Positions 15,716 through 23,889 of a stretch of 64,000 nt of DNA are shown piece after piece. Location of the stretch: assembly GCA_964431495.1 (NCBI GenBank), contig CAYSJU010000004.1:34214-98213 (forward strand), in the 5' to 3' direction. The notes beneath the pieces were generated by a model. It made no database searches. It was not told the DNA's origin and saw only the letters and a program-made list of their open reading frames with translations. Source of the stretch: CAYSJU01 sp964431495. GTDB lineage: Bacteria > Omnitrophota > Gorgyraeia > Tantalellales > Tantalellaceae. Made by a program: the position numbers and the translations under genes. Every line of letters begins with the position of its first letter. The first letter of the stretch is position 1.

Positions 15716-15752
15716 TTGACATCTCCTTTTTTTATGATATACTTTGGTATCA
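15716..15752 (+). promoter_or_regulatory. Promoter of the cvpA-NIF3-dnaG-rpoD operon
   Basis: TTGACA (15716-15721) and TATACT (15738-15743) are 16 nt apart, a strong sigma-70 promoter 25 nt upstream of cvpA. An inverted repeat TGATAT (15735-15740)/GTATCA (15747-15752) overlaps the -10, resembling the TGATAC/GTATCA palindrome at 680-698, although the half-site spacing is 6 instead of 7. Confidence 0.7.
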
Positions 15753-15768
15753 CTAAAGGGGAAGAACC

Positions 15769-16326
15769 TTGTCCACGATATTTTCCGGTGTTAACTGGCT
15801 TGATGTTTTATTTCTAACGATTTTACTGGGAATGATTTATAAAGGTTCTCGTACCGGAGTCGGAAGCCAATTCCTATCTCTCGCGTGGTTGTTGATCCTT
15901 GTATATGTTTCTATTTGTTATTATGACACGTTGGCCGCTAAGATATTCGGCTTTATGGCTCAAAATTGGGCAAGGCCAATAGCTTTTTTTGTTATCTTTT
16001 TCGTTTTTATTTTAGTCATCAAATTTTTTGAGATGATCTTTAATGTTTCCAACGTTGAGAATCTCGCTCCGATCGAAAGGATAGGCGGGGCTGTTATCGC
16101 TTCCCTGCGCGCGTTTTTACTCCTGGGTCTGGTAAGCACACAATTGCTGCTTTTGCCCGGAAGTTTCTTGCGGGATTCGGTAGCGAAAGGATCCAAAACA
16201 GGCATGATGTTAGTGAATCTTGATGTCGGAATTTATTGCTGGATGAGCAGCCACCTGAAGTTCGTCAAGGTAAAAAAGAGAACGGAGATCATAGAAGAGA
16301 TCCTTGCTTCATCAGAAAATAATTAA
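15769..16326 (+). CDS. CvpA-family membrane protein
   Basis: A 185-residue inner-membrane protein with four hydrophobic segments (about 8-25, 30-50, 65-90, 108-130) and the CvpA-like start in which a short N-terminus precedes WLDVLFLTILLGMIYKGSRTG. CvpA proteins are linked to colicin V export, purine-gene operons and envelope integrity, but the molecular function is unsettled. Translation starts at TTG 15769 after an AAAGGGG site at 15755. It is the first gene of an operon continuing into a NIF3-like gene, dnaG and rpoD. Confidence 0.75.
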   Translation: MSTIFSGVNWLDVLFLTILLGMIYKGSRTGVGSQFLSLAWLLILVYVSICYYDTLAAKIFGFMAQNWARPIAFFVIFFVFILVIKFFEMIFNVSNVENLAPIERIGGAVIASLRAFLLLGLVSTQLLLLPGSFLRDSVAKGSKTGMMLVNLDVGIYCWMSSHLKFVKVKKRTEIIEEILASSENN

Positions 16327-16340
16327 AAAGAGAGGCACGC

Positions 16341-17294
16341 ATGAAGTTACGTGAAATTTATGAAAGGGCGATACGGAAAGGCATCAAAGAAGACCCGAGG
16401 CCCAGTGGTATGATCGAAAAGGATGTGGCCGCCGCGAGAAAAGAGTACAGGAAGCTTAAAGGTGCCCGCAAGAAGGCTTATGACCGCGAAAGATTAAAAC
16501 ATCCATACGCGGACAGCAGGATCTTATACGGTAACGGGAACGAGGAGATAACGACCGTGTTAACCGGTATCGATATGGATGTTCCGGAGATACTGCTGGC
16601 GGACAGGCTGCGGGAGAAAGGCGTGAAGGTCGATCTGGTGCTTTCCCACCACCCGTCCGGAAGGGCTTTCGCCCAGCTTGATAAGGTAATGGTTGTACAG
16701 CCCGGCATATGGGAGACTCTTGGATTGTCAAAGGAGATAGCCGAAGGCATCATGAAGGACCGGATGGAGGAAGTCGGCAGGGGCATTGCTTCGCGCAACC
16801 ATAACAGGGCGGTCGATGCGGCAAGGCTTCTGGGGATCCCATTCATGTGCCTTCATACGGCAGCGGATAATTGCGTTACGAGTTTTCTTCAGAAGACTTT
16901 TAACAGAAAAAAGCCGAAAAAGCTCAAGCATGTCATGAGTATCCTGGAGAGATTGCCGGAATATAAGCACGCCATGAAAGTGGGAGCAGGCCCTCATATA
17001 CTGATAGGGGATGTTAAAAGCGATGCGGGTAAGGTCTTTATTGATATGACCGGCGGGACCGGTGGCCCGGACAGGATATTCTCCCGCTTGTCACAGGCAG
17101 GCATCAAGACCGTGATAGGCATGCATGTAAGAGACTCAGGATACAAGGCAGCGAAAGCCGAGTTTTTAAATTACGTGATAGCGGGACATATTGCCAGCGA
17201 TAACCTGGGGGTGAATATTCTACTTGATGCCATTGACCCGGGCCGAACGCTGAAAGTCATTGAATGTTCCGGGTTTAAACGGTTCAGAAGATAG
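16341..17294 (+). CDS. NIF3-like dinuclear-metal protein
   Basis: A 317-residue protein with the spaced histidine motifs of the NIF3/DUF34 family: LSHHPSG near residue 100 and AGHIASDNLG near 285, which in solved relatives bind two metals. The first 60 residues are a basic, helical extension not typical of the core fold. NIF3 proteins are nearly universal and their reaction is unresolved. They often sit beside rpoD or dnaG, as here (2 nt before dnaG), so the context supports the call. The last 20 residues are basic. Confidence 0.75.
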   Translation: MKLREIYERAIRKGIKEDPRPSGMIEKDVAAARKEYRKLKGARKKAYDRERLKHPYADSRILYGNGNEEITTVLTGIDMDVPEILLADRLREKGVKVDLVLSHHPSGRAFAQLDKVMVVQPGIWETLGLSKEIAEGIMKDRMEEVGRGIASRNHNRAVDAARLLGIPFMCLHTAADNCVTSFLQKTFNRKKPKKLKHVMSILERLPEYKHAMKVGAGPHILIGDVKSDAGKVFIDMTGGTGGPDRIFSRLSQAGIKTVIGMHVRDSGYKAAKAEFLNYVIAGHIASDNLGVNILLDAIDPGRTLKVIECSGFKRFRR

Positions 17295-17296
17295 TT

Positions 17297-19066
17297 ATGG
17301 GGAAGATACCGCAGGGAACGATAGATCAGATACTGGACAGGCTTGACATAGTGGAAGTCGTGTCCGAATACATGCCGTTGAAAAAAAGCGGCCGGAACTT
17401 TAAAGCCAGATGCCCTTTTCACAACGAGAAGACGCCGTCTTTTATGGTTTCTCCAGATAAACAGATATATCATTGTTTCGGTTGCGGCGCCGGTGGGAAC
17501 GTCATCGGGTTTGTGATGAATTATGAGAAAATGGATTTTCCGGAAGCGGTAGAATTGCTGGCCGGGAAAGCTGGAGTCGAACTCCCTAAATACGAGAGAA
17601 GGAGCGAGGAAGAGACCTCATTGATAAGCAGGCTGTACGAGATCAACAAGATAGCTGCCAGTTTTTATCAGAACATGCTCAGGAGCCCTAAAGCGAAAAA
17701 AGCTATTGCATACCTGAAGAAACGCGGGTTCAACGCTAACACCTTGAATGATTTCCGGATCGGGTACGCGCCGGACGAATGGGAGAGTTTACAGCAGTTC
17801 TGCGCGGAAAAAAAGATACCAGCCGAGCTTCTGCGGAAGGCGGGACTGTCCATACAGAGCGATAAAGGCAGGGGAGATTATGACAGGTTCCGTAACAGGA
17901 TAATTTTCCCGATCTTTAACGAAAGAGGGAATATCGTCGCTTTCGGGGCAAGGGTGCTGGATGATTCGTTGCCGAAGTACATAAATTCCCCGGAGACCGC
18001 CATATACAGCAAAAGCAATGTGCTGTACGGCCTTAATTTCAGCAAAAAGTCAATACGCGAGAAGGGGCATGTCCTGATCGTAGAAGGTTACATGGACGTG
18101 ATAATGCCGTTCCAATGCGGTATCACGAACATTGTGGCCGCTTCAGGAACGGCGCTTACGCCCAGGCAGGCATCCACGTTGAAGAAGTATTCCAATACTG
18201 CGGTCATGGTCTTTGATTCAGATCAGGCGGGGGAAGCTGCCAGTTTAAGGGGGCTTGACGTTCTGATCGCGAACGATGTAAACGTCAGGATCGTGACCTT
18301 GCCGAAAGGCGATGACCCTGACAGTTTTGTGAAAAAACATGGAGTGAAGGGATTCGAGGACATCACAAAAAAAGCGAAAGATCTTTTTGATTACAAGCTG
18401 GGACTTTTAATGGAAAGATTCGGGGGAGAGGAGCTCAGAGATAAAGCCAATATAATAAGCGAGATGCTTCCCACGATATCCATCGTGAATAACGCGGTCG
18501 TAAAGTCGGGGTATCTGAAAAAACTGGCCGAACGGCTTGGAGTACATGAAGGTTCGTTGAGGGATGAGATGAAGAAGGTAAACCCTGATTATTCCTTCAG
18601 ATGGGGATCGGCCGGGAAGCCGGCCGCCGGCTCCAAAAGTTACATAAGCAGCGAGCTGCATGTGCTGGGCCTGGCGATAGTGGATGGGGAACTGTTCGAG
18701 CTGTTTAAGGACGAGCTCGGCCTGTATATGTTACGGGATGAAAGCATAAAAAAGGTTATGGGTCTGGTGGAGGATCTTTACCGGAAAGAGGGAAGCAGCA
18801 AACCGGGCAAGCTTCTCAGCCGCCTGGAAGGGGATGAGTCTGCCAAGGCCGCCGTTGTCCAGGCGATCGCGAAAGCTGATATTACCGAGGAGAGGAAAAG
18901 GGTTCTCAGGGATTGCATGGAGTGTATACGAAGGGAGAACATGAAAGACGAATTAAAGTCTTTGACCATTCAGCTGAAAAAAGCTCAACAGGCTAAAAAT
19001 GACGCGGAAATGAAAATGTTATTGACAAAGATCAACCGGATCCATAAGGAGAAGGTCGGGAGTTAG
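17297..19066 (+). CDS. dnaG: DNA primase
   Basis: Synthesises RNA primers for replication. The 589 residues show the N-terminal CHC2 zinc finger (C39, H42, C60, C63 in RCPFHNEKTPSF and YHCFGCGAGG), the RNA-polymerase domain with EGYMDVI and the TOPRIM acidic residues in FDSDQAG, then a helicase-binding C-terminal helical domain. It lies 2 nt after the NIF3-like gene and 10 nt before rpoD, the common core replication-transcription gene order, without rpsU in front. Confidence 0.97.
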   Translation: MGKIPQGTIDQILDRLDIVEVVSEYMPLKKSGRNFKARCPFHNEKTPSFMVSPDKQIYHCFGCGAGGNVIGFVMNYEKMDFPEAVELLAGKAGVELPKYERRSEEETSLISRLYEINKIAASFYQNMLRSPKAKKAIAYLKKRGFNANTLNDFRIGYAPDEWESLQQFCAEKKIPAELLRKAGLSIQSDKGRGDYDRFRNRIIFPIFNERGNIVAFGARVLDDSLPKYINSPETAIYSKSNVLYGLNFSKKSIREKGHVLIVEGYMDVIMPFQCGITNIVAASGTALTPRQASTLKKYSNTAVMVFDSDQAGEAASLRGLDVLIANDVNVRIVTLPKGDDPDSFVKKHGVKGFEDITKKAKDLFDYKLGLLMERFGGEELRDKANIISEMLPTISIVNNAVVKSGYLKKLAERLGVHEGSLRDEMKKVNPDYSFRWGSAGKPAAGSKSYISSELHVLGLAIVDGELFELFKDELGLYMLRDESIKKVMGLVEDLYRKEGSSKPGKLLSRLEGDESAKAAVVQAIAKADITEERKRVLRDCMECIRRENMKDELKSLTIQLKKAQQAKNDAEMKMLLTKINRIHKEKVGS

Positions 19067-19076
19067 GTGATACGTT

Positions 19077-20687
19077 ATGCCGCTAAAAAAGGCACGAAAA
19101 AAGACAACGAAGAAAACAAAGGCAAAAGTTTCTGAATCGGTGAGCGGTGGCGATGGAAAGAAAAGCAAGCTGGCTATCATCCGCAAGCTGATAAGAACCG
19201 GGAAGGACAAGGGCTTTCTCAGCTACGATGAGGTGAACAGCATTCTGCCGGATGACATCGTTTCGTCCGAGGAGATAGAGAAGGTTATTACCACGCTTAA
19301 AAGCGCGGATATAAAGGTCGTGGAATCCGAAGAGGAGATGGACAGGATTCCCTTTGTTGTCAAGCACAAGAAGAGGGGGGCTGATACGCGCAAATTCGTT
19401 CAGATAGATGACCCCGTTAAGATGTATCTGAAGCAGATGGGACAGATATCGCTTCTCACCCGTAACGAGGAACTGGATCTGGCAAAACGCATAAAGAGAA
19501 AAGAAAAAGAGTTCAAGGATATAGTGTTCAGGATCGATCTGGGGAGGAAAAGGATCGTTGAGGCGATAGAAGATGCCCTTGACAACGATTATAACCTTGA
19601 TGATGTCCTTGATATCGATCCCGGCGAAGATCTGGAAAAGCTGGAGAAGAAGAAAAGAAAACTGCTCAAAAGGATAAAACTATCGAAGAGAAAGGGCGCG
19701 CTTGAGGAGCTTATGCATAAGATGAGAGTGGCCATCTCTCTTACGGAGAAAGTAGCCGACGATGCCCTGGAACTCATGAAAGAGGTAAGACAGCTGCATA
19801 GCCGTGTCGCGGAGCTTCAAAAGGGAAGAAGCAGGAAAAAGCTCGAAGAGGCAAAGCGGGCATTGCGGAACAAGGCAAGGAAGGTTGGAAGCCCTGTCAG
19901 CAGGATCGTGGAAGACGTGGACATGATCGAGAAGATAGAACTTGAATATACCCAGGCGAAAAAAGAACTCGTCGCGACAAACTTGCGCCTTGTAGTCAGC
20001 ATCGCGAAGAAGTACACGAATAGAGGGCTTTCTTTTCTGGACCTGATCCAGGAAGGCAATATGGGACTGATGAAGGCCGTGGATAAATTTGAATACGAAA
20101 GAGGTTACAAGTTCAGCACGTACGCGACGTGGTGGATACGGCAGGCGATCACCCGCTCCATAGCGGACCAGTCAAGGACCATACGTATTCCCGTGCACAT
20201 GACCGAGACAATAAACAAGCTGGTGCGGGTGTCAAGATCCCTGGTCCAGAAGAACGGAAGGGAACCCACTCCGGAAGAGATAGGGAGCGAGATGAAAATT
20301 CCGGTGGAAAAGGTCAGGGGCATAATAAAGATCGCCCAGCATCCTATCTCCCTGGAAACGCCTATTGGTGACGAGGGAGATACCAGCTTTGGCGATTTCA
20401 TTGAAGACAAGTCGGCTATATCCCCCGCGACAGCCACGGCGTATGCCATGCTCAAGGAACAAATGGAAGATGTCCTGTCCACGCTGACGGACCGTGAACG
20501 AAAGGTGCTGACCCTGAGGTTCGGCATAGGGGACGGCTGTCCGAGGACGCTGGAAGAAGTGGGCAAGATATTCAATGTTACCCGGGAGAGGGTCCGTCAA
20601 ATAGAGGCGAAAGCGCTCAAGAAGTTAAGGCACCCGATACGGGCGAAAAAACTCAAGAACTTTCTGGATATTGGATTTTCTGAATAA
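19077..20687 (+). CDS. rpoD: Primary sigma factor RpoD (sigma-70)
   Basis: The housekeeping sigma factor, 536 aa. An N-terminal lysine-rich 1.1 region (KKARKKTTKKTK) leads into region 1.2 (VKMYLKQMGQISLLTRNEEL), a non-conserved helical region, regions 2.1-2.4 (NLRLVVSIAKKYTNRGLSF, then YKFSTYATWWIRQAITRSI), region 3 and region 4.2 (RVRQIEAKALKKLR). The consensus TTGACA/TATAAT-like promoters seen across the window are what this protein should recognise. It is the last core gene of the cvpA-NIF3-dnaG operon. Confidence 0.97.
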   Translation: MPLKKARKKTTKKTKAKVSESVSGGDGKKSKLAIIRKLIRTGKDKGFLSYDEVNSILPDDIVSSEEIEKVITTLKSADIKVVESEEEMDRIPFVVKHKKRGADTRKFVQIDDPVKMYLKQMGQISLLTRNEELDLAKRIKRKEKEFKDIVFRIDLGRKRIVEAIEDALDNDYNLDDVLDIDPGEDLEKLEKKKRKLLKRIKLSKRKGALEELMHKMRVAISLTEKVADDALELMKEVRQLHSRVAELQKGRSRKKLEEAKRALRNKARKVGSPVSRIVEDVDMIEKIELEYTQAKKELVATNLRLVVSIAKKYTNRGLSFLDLIQEGNMGLMKAVDKFEYERGYKFSTYATWWIRQAITRSIADQSRTIRIPVHMTETINKLVRVSRSLVQKNGREPTPEEIGSEMKIPVEKVRGIIKIAQHPISLETPIGDEGDTSFGDFIEDKSAISPATATAYAMLKEQMEDVLSTLTDRERKVLTLRFGIGDGCPRTLEEVGKIFNVTRERVRQIEAKALKKLRHPIRAKKLKNFLDIGFSE

Positions 20688-20731
20688 AGCAGCCTTCTCT
20701 TGCCATGGAAGGATAATTTGAAAGGAGAAAA

Positions 20732-20953
20732 ATGAAAGATATCGAGATCGAACTTTTTATTCCGGGAGAGCTCAAGGATGAGCCCATCATCTGTAACATG
20801 ATAAAGAACTTCAAGGTCGAGATGAAGATAATCGAGGCTTCGTTTTCCGCGGAGAGCGGATGGGCGCTGCTTGTTGTGAACGGCCCCAAAGATGAACTGG
20901 AAAGGATGTTCGGGGACCTTCAGAAACGGGGAATAAACGTGCATCGCAGATAG
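20732..20953 (+). CDS. NIL-domain protein
   Basis: A 73-residue protein consisting of a single NIL (ferredoxin-like alpha/beta) domain: an N-terminal strand (IEIELFIPGE), a helix beginning DEPIICNMIKNF, a second strand pair (MKIIEASFSAE, GWALLVVNG) and a helix before the last strand. NIL domains occur as substrate-sensing regulatory modules in methionine ABC transporter ATPases and in ferredoxins. The stand-alone role is unknown. The AAAGGAGAAAA site supports the ATG. It follows rpoD by 44 nt and may share its transcript. Confidence 0.75.
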   Translation: MKDIEIELFIPGELKDEPIICNMIKNFKVEMKIIEASFSAESGWALLVVNGPKDELERMFGDLQKRGINVHRR

Positions 20954-21035
20954 GGCCTCAACACCAAAAGATGAATGAGAAAAAAGAGGTAAAACCTGCC
21001 TGAGTAGAGCGGGAAAGCCACTATGTTTATCTCCT

Positions 21036-21785
21036 ATGAAGTTAGTAAGATTCTCCCATCGAAATTCTGTTTTTAACGGGGTCCTGGAAGGGACTGAAAT
21101 AACAGTGAACGGGCCAGAGGGTTCAAGCTGGACCGTAAGGCTCGATGAGGTCACGCTTCTGGCCCCGGTCCAGCCCTCGAAAGTCGTATCCGTGGGTCTT
21201 AATTACAGTAACCACGCTCAAGAGCTTGGAATGGATATCCCTTCCGAGCCGGTGATTTTCCTTAAACCACCGTCAGCCGTGATCGGTCCCGGGAAAGACA
21301 TAATTTACCCCCGGGTTTCGTCAAGGGTTGATTATGAAGCTGAACTGGCGGTTGTCATAAAGGATAAGACAAAGGACATCCAGCCGGAGGATGCGGATAA
21401 ACACATCGCCGGATATACCTGCATGAACGACGTGACAGCGAGGGATATCCAGAAAAAAGACATTCAATGGACAAGGGCCAAGTCCTTTGACACCTTTGCG
21501 CCTCTTGGACCATGGGTAGAGACGACCCTGGACCCCGCTGATCTTCGTATATGCTCTTATCTGAATGGAGAATTGAGACAGGATTCCTCCACGGCGGAAT
21601 TTATATTTAACATACCGGAGCTGGTGAGTTTTGTTTCAAGGATGATGACACTGCTTCCGGGCGATGTCATTTCCACTGGCACGCCTCCGAACGTCGGGTG
21701 CATGGAGCCGGGCGATGAGATAGTTGTAGAGATCGAAGGTATAGGGAAGTTGTGTAATCACGTAAGAGCTGAAGGATTGAGTTAA
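21036..21785 (+). CDS. Fumarylacetoacetate hydrolase family protein
   Basis: A 249-residue enzyme with the C-terminal FAH fold. The metal-binding acidic residues appear in YEAELAVVI and the ARDIQKKDIQW segment, followed by the substrate-binding run KSFDTFAPLGPW and the GDVISTGTPPNVG loop, all typical of bacterial FAH-superfamily hydrolases/decarboxylases (acylpyruvase, 2-hydroxyhepta-2,4-diene-dioate isomerase, oxaloacetate decarboxylase). The precise substrate cannot be told from sequence. The start at ATG 21036 lacks a clear ribosome site. An 82-nt gap precedes it. Confidence 0.9.
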   Translation: MKLVRFSHRNSVFNGVLEGTEITVNGPEGSSWTVRLDEVTLLAPVQPSKVVSVGLNYSNHAQELGMDIPSEPVIFLKPPSAVIGPGKDIIYPRVSSRVDYEAELAVVIKDKTKDIQPEDADKHIAGYTCMNDVTARDIQKKDIQWTRAKSFDTFAPLGPWVETTLDPADLRICSYLNGELRQDSSTAEFIFNIPELVSFVSRMMTLLPGDVISTGTPPNVGCMEPGDEIVVEIEGIGKLCNHVRAEGLS

Positions 21786-21896
21786 AAATTTAAAAGTAAA
21801 AGCGAAGAATTATAATTAAAAACCCAGTACTGTTTATTATCTACTTTTGAATTTTAAGATATGGTTTTGAATTTTACACTTATAAGGAGATGCTCG

Positions 21897-22328
21897 ATGC
21901 GCGTAGTTGTTCAAAGGGTAAAAGAGGCGGCTGTTAGTATCGGAGGGATTGAAAGGGTGTCTATAGGAAAAGGATTTCTACTGCTTGTAGGCATCGGCAA
22001 GAGTGACACTCCGGAAACAATAGAACGGATGGCCGGCAAGATCAGCCGTTTAAGGATATTTGAAGATGAACAAGGCAAGATGAACCTTGATATAAGGCAG
22101 GTCGCCGGCGAAATCTTGAGCGTTTCCCAATTCACACTTCTGGGGAACACATCTAAGGGCAACAGGCCCGGCTTCGATGACGCGGCTGATCCCGTGTTCG
22201 CGAAAGAGCTGTGGGAAGGGTTTAACGATGCCCTTATTAAGGAAGGAGTTTCTTTAAAAGCGGGTGAATTCGGCGCACGCATGGAAATAGGTCTTGTTAA
22301 CGACGGTCCGGTCACGTTTATCCTGTAG
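21897..22328 (+). CDS. dtd: D-aminoacyl-tRNA deacylase
   Basis: Removes D-amino acids (and misacylated glycine) from tRNA. The 143 residues contain both catalytic signatures, SQFTLLG in the middle and NDGPVT near the C-terminus. ATG 21897 gives the canonical start MRVVVQRVKEAAV and has an AAGGAGA site 6 nt upstream; the in-frame ATG at 21861 is too far upstream. The stop codon falls inside a 14-bp tandem duplication (22321-22348). Confidence 0.95.
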   Translation: MRVVVQRVKEAAVSIGGIERVSIGKGFLLLVGIGKSDTPETIERMAGKISRLRIFEDEQGKMNLDIRQVAGEILSVSQFTLLGNTSKGNRPGFDDAADPVFAKELWEGFNDALIKEGVSLKAGEFGARMEIGLVNDGPVTFIL

Positions 22329-22348
22329 GGGTCATCCTGTAGGGGTCA
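22321..22348 (+). repeat. 14-bp tandem duplication at the dtd stop codon
   Basis: The 14-mer TCCTGTAGGGGTCA occurs twice in direct tandem (22321-22334 and 22335-22348), the first copy including the TAG stop of dtd. It is followed by GACCCTTTTT and then a -10-like TATAAT at 22363-22368 that may serve the cupin gene. Confidence 0.8.
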
Positions 22349-22410
22349 GACCCTTTTTGTGATATAATAAACGAAATAAAAGTATGATTTTCAGAGAGGG
22401 GGAGGAGTTT

Positions 22411-22683
22411 ATGGACATGATAAAGGTCGAAAAACCCGACCAGCAGAAGCTGGAAGAGCTTGGAGTGAGTTTATGGCCTATCTGGGAGAAAGAGGTATCG
22501 CGGTTCGACTGGAGTTATGACGAAGATGAAGTATGCTACATGCTGGAAGGAAAGGTAACAGTAGAACCGGAAAAAGGCGAACCTGTCGAATTTAGAGCTG
22601 GTGATCTGGTGACTTTTGCCAGGGGACTGAAATGTGTATGGGATATCAAGGAACCGGTGAGGAAGCATTATAAACTTGGATAG
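22411..22683 (+). CDS. Small cupin-domain protein (Cupin_3/DUF861-like)
   Basis: A 90-residue single cupin barrel. The pattern DEDEVCYMLEGKVTVEPEKG, then AGDLVTFARGLKCVWDIKEPVRKHY, matches the Cupin_3 family that includes EutQ-like and (S)-ureidoglycine aminohydrolase-like proteins. Metal-binding histidines of the classical motif are not obvious, so it may be a binding rather than catalytic cupin. ATG 22411 has a GAGGGGGAGGAG site 5 nt upstream; the ATG at 22384 lies before that site and is unlikely. Confidence 0.88.
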   Translation: MDMIKVEKPDQQKLEELGVSLWPIWEKEVSRFDWSYDEDEVCYMLEGKVTVEPEKGEPVEFRAGDLVTFARGLKCVWDIKEPVRKHYKLG

Positions 22684-22697
22684 AAATTCCTTTTAAC

Positions 22698-23168
22698 ATG
22701 GTAAAATTAAGCAGGCTTATAAAATTTTGCATGATTGTCTCGGTGCTTTCGGGTTTTTGCCTCGGAAACGCTTTTGGGCAAAGGATGTCTTCCGGGATGC
22801 TCCTTGGCGGCGGAGATGAGGATCCGGATCTTGATCTGTGCCCTGCAGGCGCTAATGTTATCTATATGTTCCTGACAGCCTGGGAGAATGGAGATTACAG
22901 CATAATGTACAGCTTGTTGGATGATGCCAGCAAGAAGGACTATCCCTTTGAAGAGGCTGAATTCGACTTCCGTATGCTGGCGTTCAAGCCGTATAAGATC
23001 AATTCAGTCCGTAAAAAAGGAGAAGACTTTGTGTTTATACTCAGCTATGGCAATTGGAGAGACGGGGATAAAGACCTTAGAAAGATGATCATAAGCGGAA
23101 GGACATATAAGCTCATCATGTCTACCCGGAAGTCTATTTTCGAAAAATCCGCAGCAGATTATTTTTAG
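22698..23168 (+). CDS. Hypothetical secreted protein
   Basis: A 156-residue protein with an N-terminal signal peptide (basic start, hydrophobic 9-23, AFG-like cleavage region about 25-27). The mature part contains VIYMFLTAWENGDYSIMYSLL followed by strands, a layout like NTF2/DUF4878-type alpha+beta domains that often start with a helix around an 'AWENGDY' motif. I infer an envelope or secreted small domain of unknown function. It follows the cupin gene by 14 nt and may be its operon partner. Confidence 0.6.
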   Translation: MVKLSRLIKFCMIVSVLSGFCLGNAFGQRMSSGMLLGGGDEDPDLDLCPAGANVIYMFLTAWENGDYSIMYSLLDDASKKDYPFEEAEFDFRMLAFKPYKINSVRKKGEDFVFILSYGNWRDGDKDLRKMIISGRTYKLIMSTRKSIFEKSAADYF

Positions 23169-23283
23169 AAGCAGGTAATACCTCAGGGATCCGCAATTAG
23201 TAATTCGTCAGTGGTTTCATACCTTTAGTCCTCCGATGGCTGATTTTTCGCTATCATAAATACGAAAAATTTTTGATTTTCAT

Positions 23284-23312
23284 TTGACAAGTAAAATTAC
23301 TTGATATATACT
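23284..23312 (+). promoter_or_regulatory. Promoter with palindromic operator upstream of the AbrB-like gene
   Basis: TTGACA (23284-23289) and TATACT (23307-23312) are 17 nt apart. The spacer carries the inverted repeat CAAGTAA (23288-23294)/TTACTTG (23297-23303), and a third half-site TACTTG overlaps the -10 to downstream region (23309-23314). This is a good candidate for autoregulation by the AbrB-fold protein encoded next. Confidence 0.65.
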
Positions 23313-23342
23313 TGTAATGTGCGATGCACTCATGGGGACGAT

Positions 23343-23513
23343 GTGAAGATAAAAAATCAATTTAAATTTTTTGCGACGGTGTCGGACAGGGGACAGATAT
23401 TCATCCCAAAAGTCTTACAAAACTATTTCCAGATAAAACGGAGAGACAGAGTGGCGTTCATAGTAGAGGATACAGGGAGAGTCGTCTTCCGAAAAAAAGA
23501 AAAAAGGGGGTGA
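23343..23513 (+). CDS. AbrB/MazE-like swapped-hairpin DNA-binding protein
   Basis: A 56-residue protein with the SpoVT-AbrB core: FFATVSDRGQIFIPKVLQNY, then a strand and VAFIVEDTGRVVFRKKEKR. Such proteins are transition-state regulators or antitoxins. GTG 23343 is preferred (GGGGAC upstream); the in-frame ATG further upstream would place the start within the promoter. The next small gene begins 3 nt after its stop, so the two form a cassette. The promoter overlaps a palindrome as expected for autorepression. Confidence 0.8.
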   Translation: MKIKNQFKFFATVSDRGQIFIPKVLQNYFQIKRRDRVAFIVEDTGRVVFRKKEKRG

Positions 23514-23516
23514 GGG

Positions 23517-23702
23517 ATGGTGAAGAAACATGTCCATTCCTGTGAGTTGGACGGATCGTTTTATGGCAAGAAGCGCACGACGGGAAAAAAAGTCAGCCCC
23601 AATCACCGCAGTGTCAACAAAAAAGATCTCATTAAGGTTTACAATAAGTTCTATAAGGACCAGGTAGCGGCTTTATACAAGGCGATCCACCAGGGAAGAT
23701 AG
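23517..23702 (+). CDS. Small basic hypothetical protein, partner of AbrB-like gene
   Basis: A 61-residue, strongly basic protein (KKHVHSCELDGSFYGKKRTT ...) with a helical C-terminal half (KDLIKVYNKFYKDQVAALYKAI). I do not recognise a family. The HxC and CELDG residues at the N-terminus could bind metal but there is no complete motif. Its 3-nt spacing after the AbrB-like gene suggests a co-transcribed pair; a toxin role is possible, but it does not look like MazF, PemK or VapC. The 187-nt gap downstream (23703-23889) shows nothing recognisable. Confidence 0.5.
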   Translation: MVKKHVHSCELDGSFYGKKRTTGKKVSPNHRSVNKKDLIKVYNKFYKDQVAALYKAIHQGR

Positions 23703-23889
23703 TTTAGTCATTGTAAAATGAAAGATCAGTATTTAAAGATCGGCATTTTACGCGTGAGGGCTTTCTCCACTTTTTGCGACGCCTGCACCGTTTTAAAATT
23801 AATTCCTCTTGAAAATTTCTGCCGTTATTAGTATCCTATATCTACCAGTATATCTGTTTTACGAAGAAAACCAACTATAGGAGGAGAAA

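Noticed and set aside
20954..21035. Possible riboswitch or small ORF between the NIL-domain and FAH genes
   Set aside because: No recognisable aptamer core and only a 10-codon frame; nothing supports a call.
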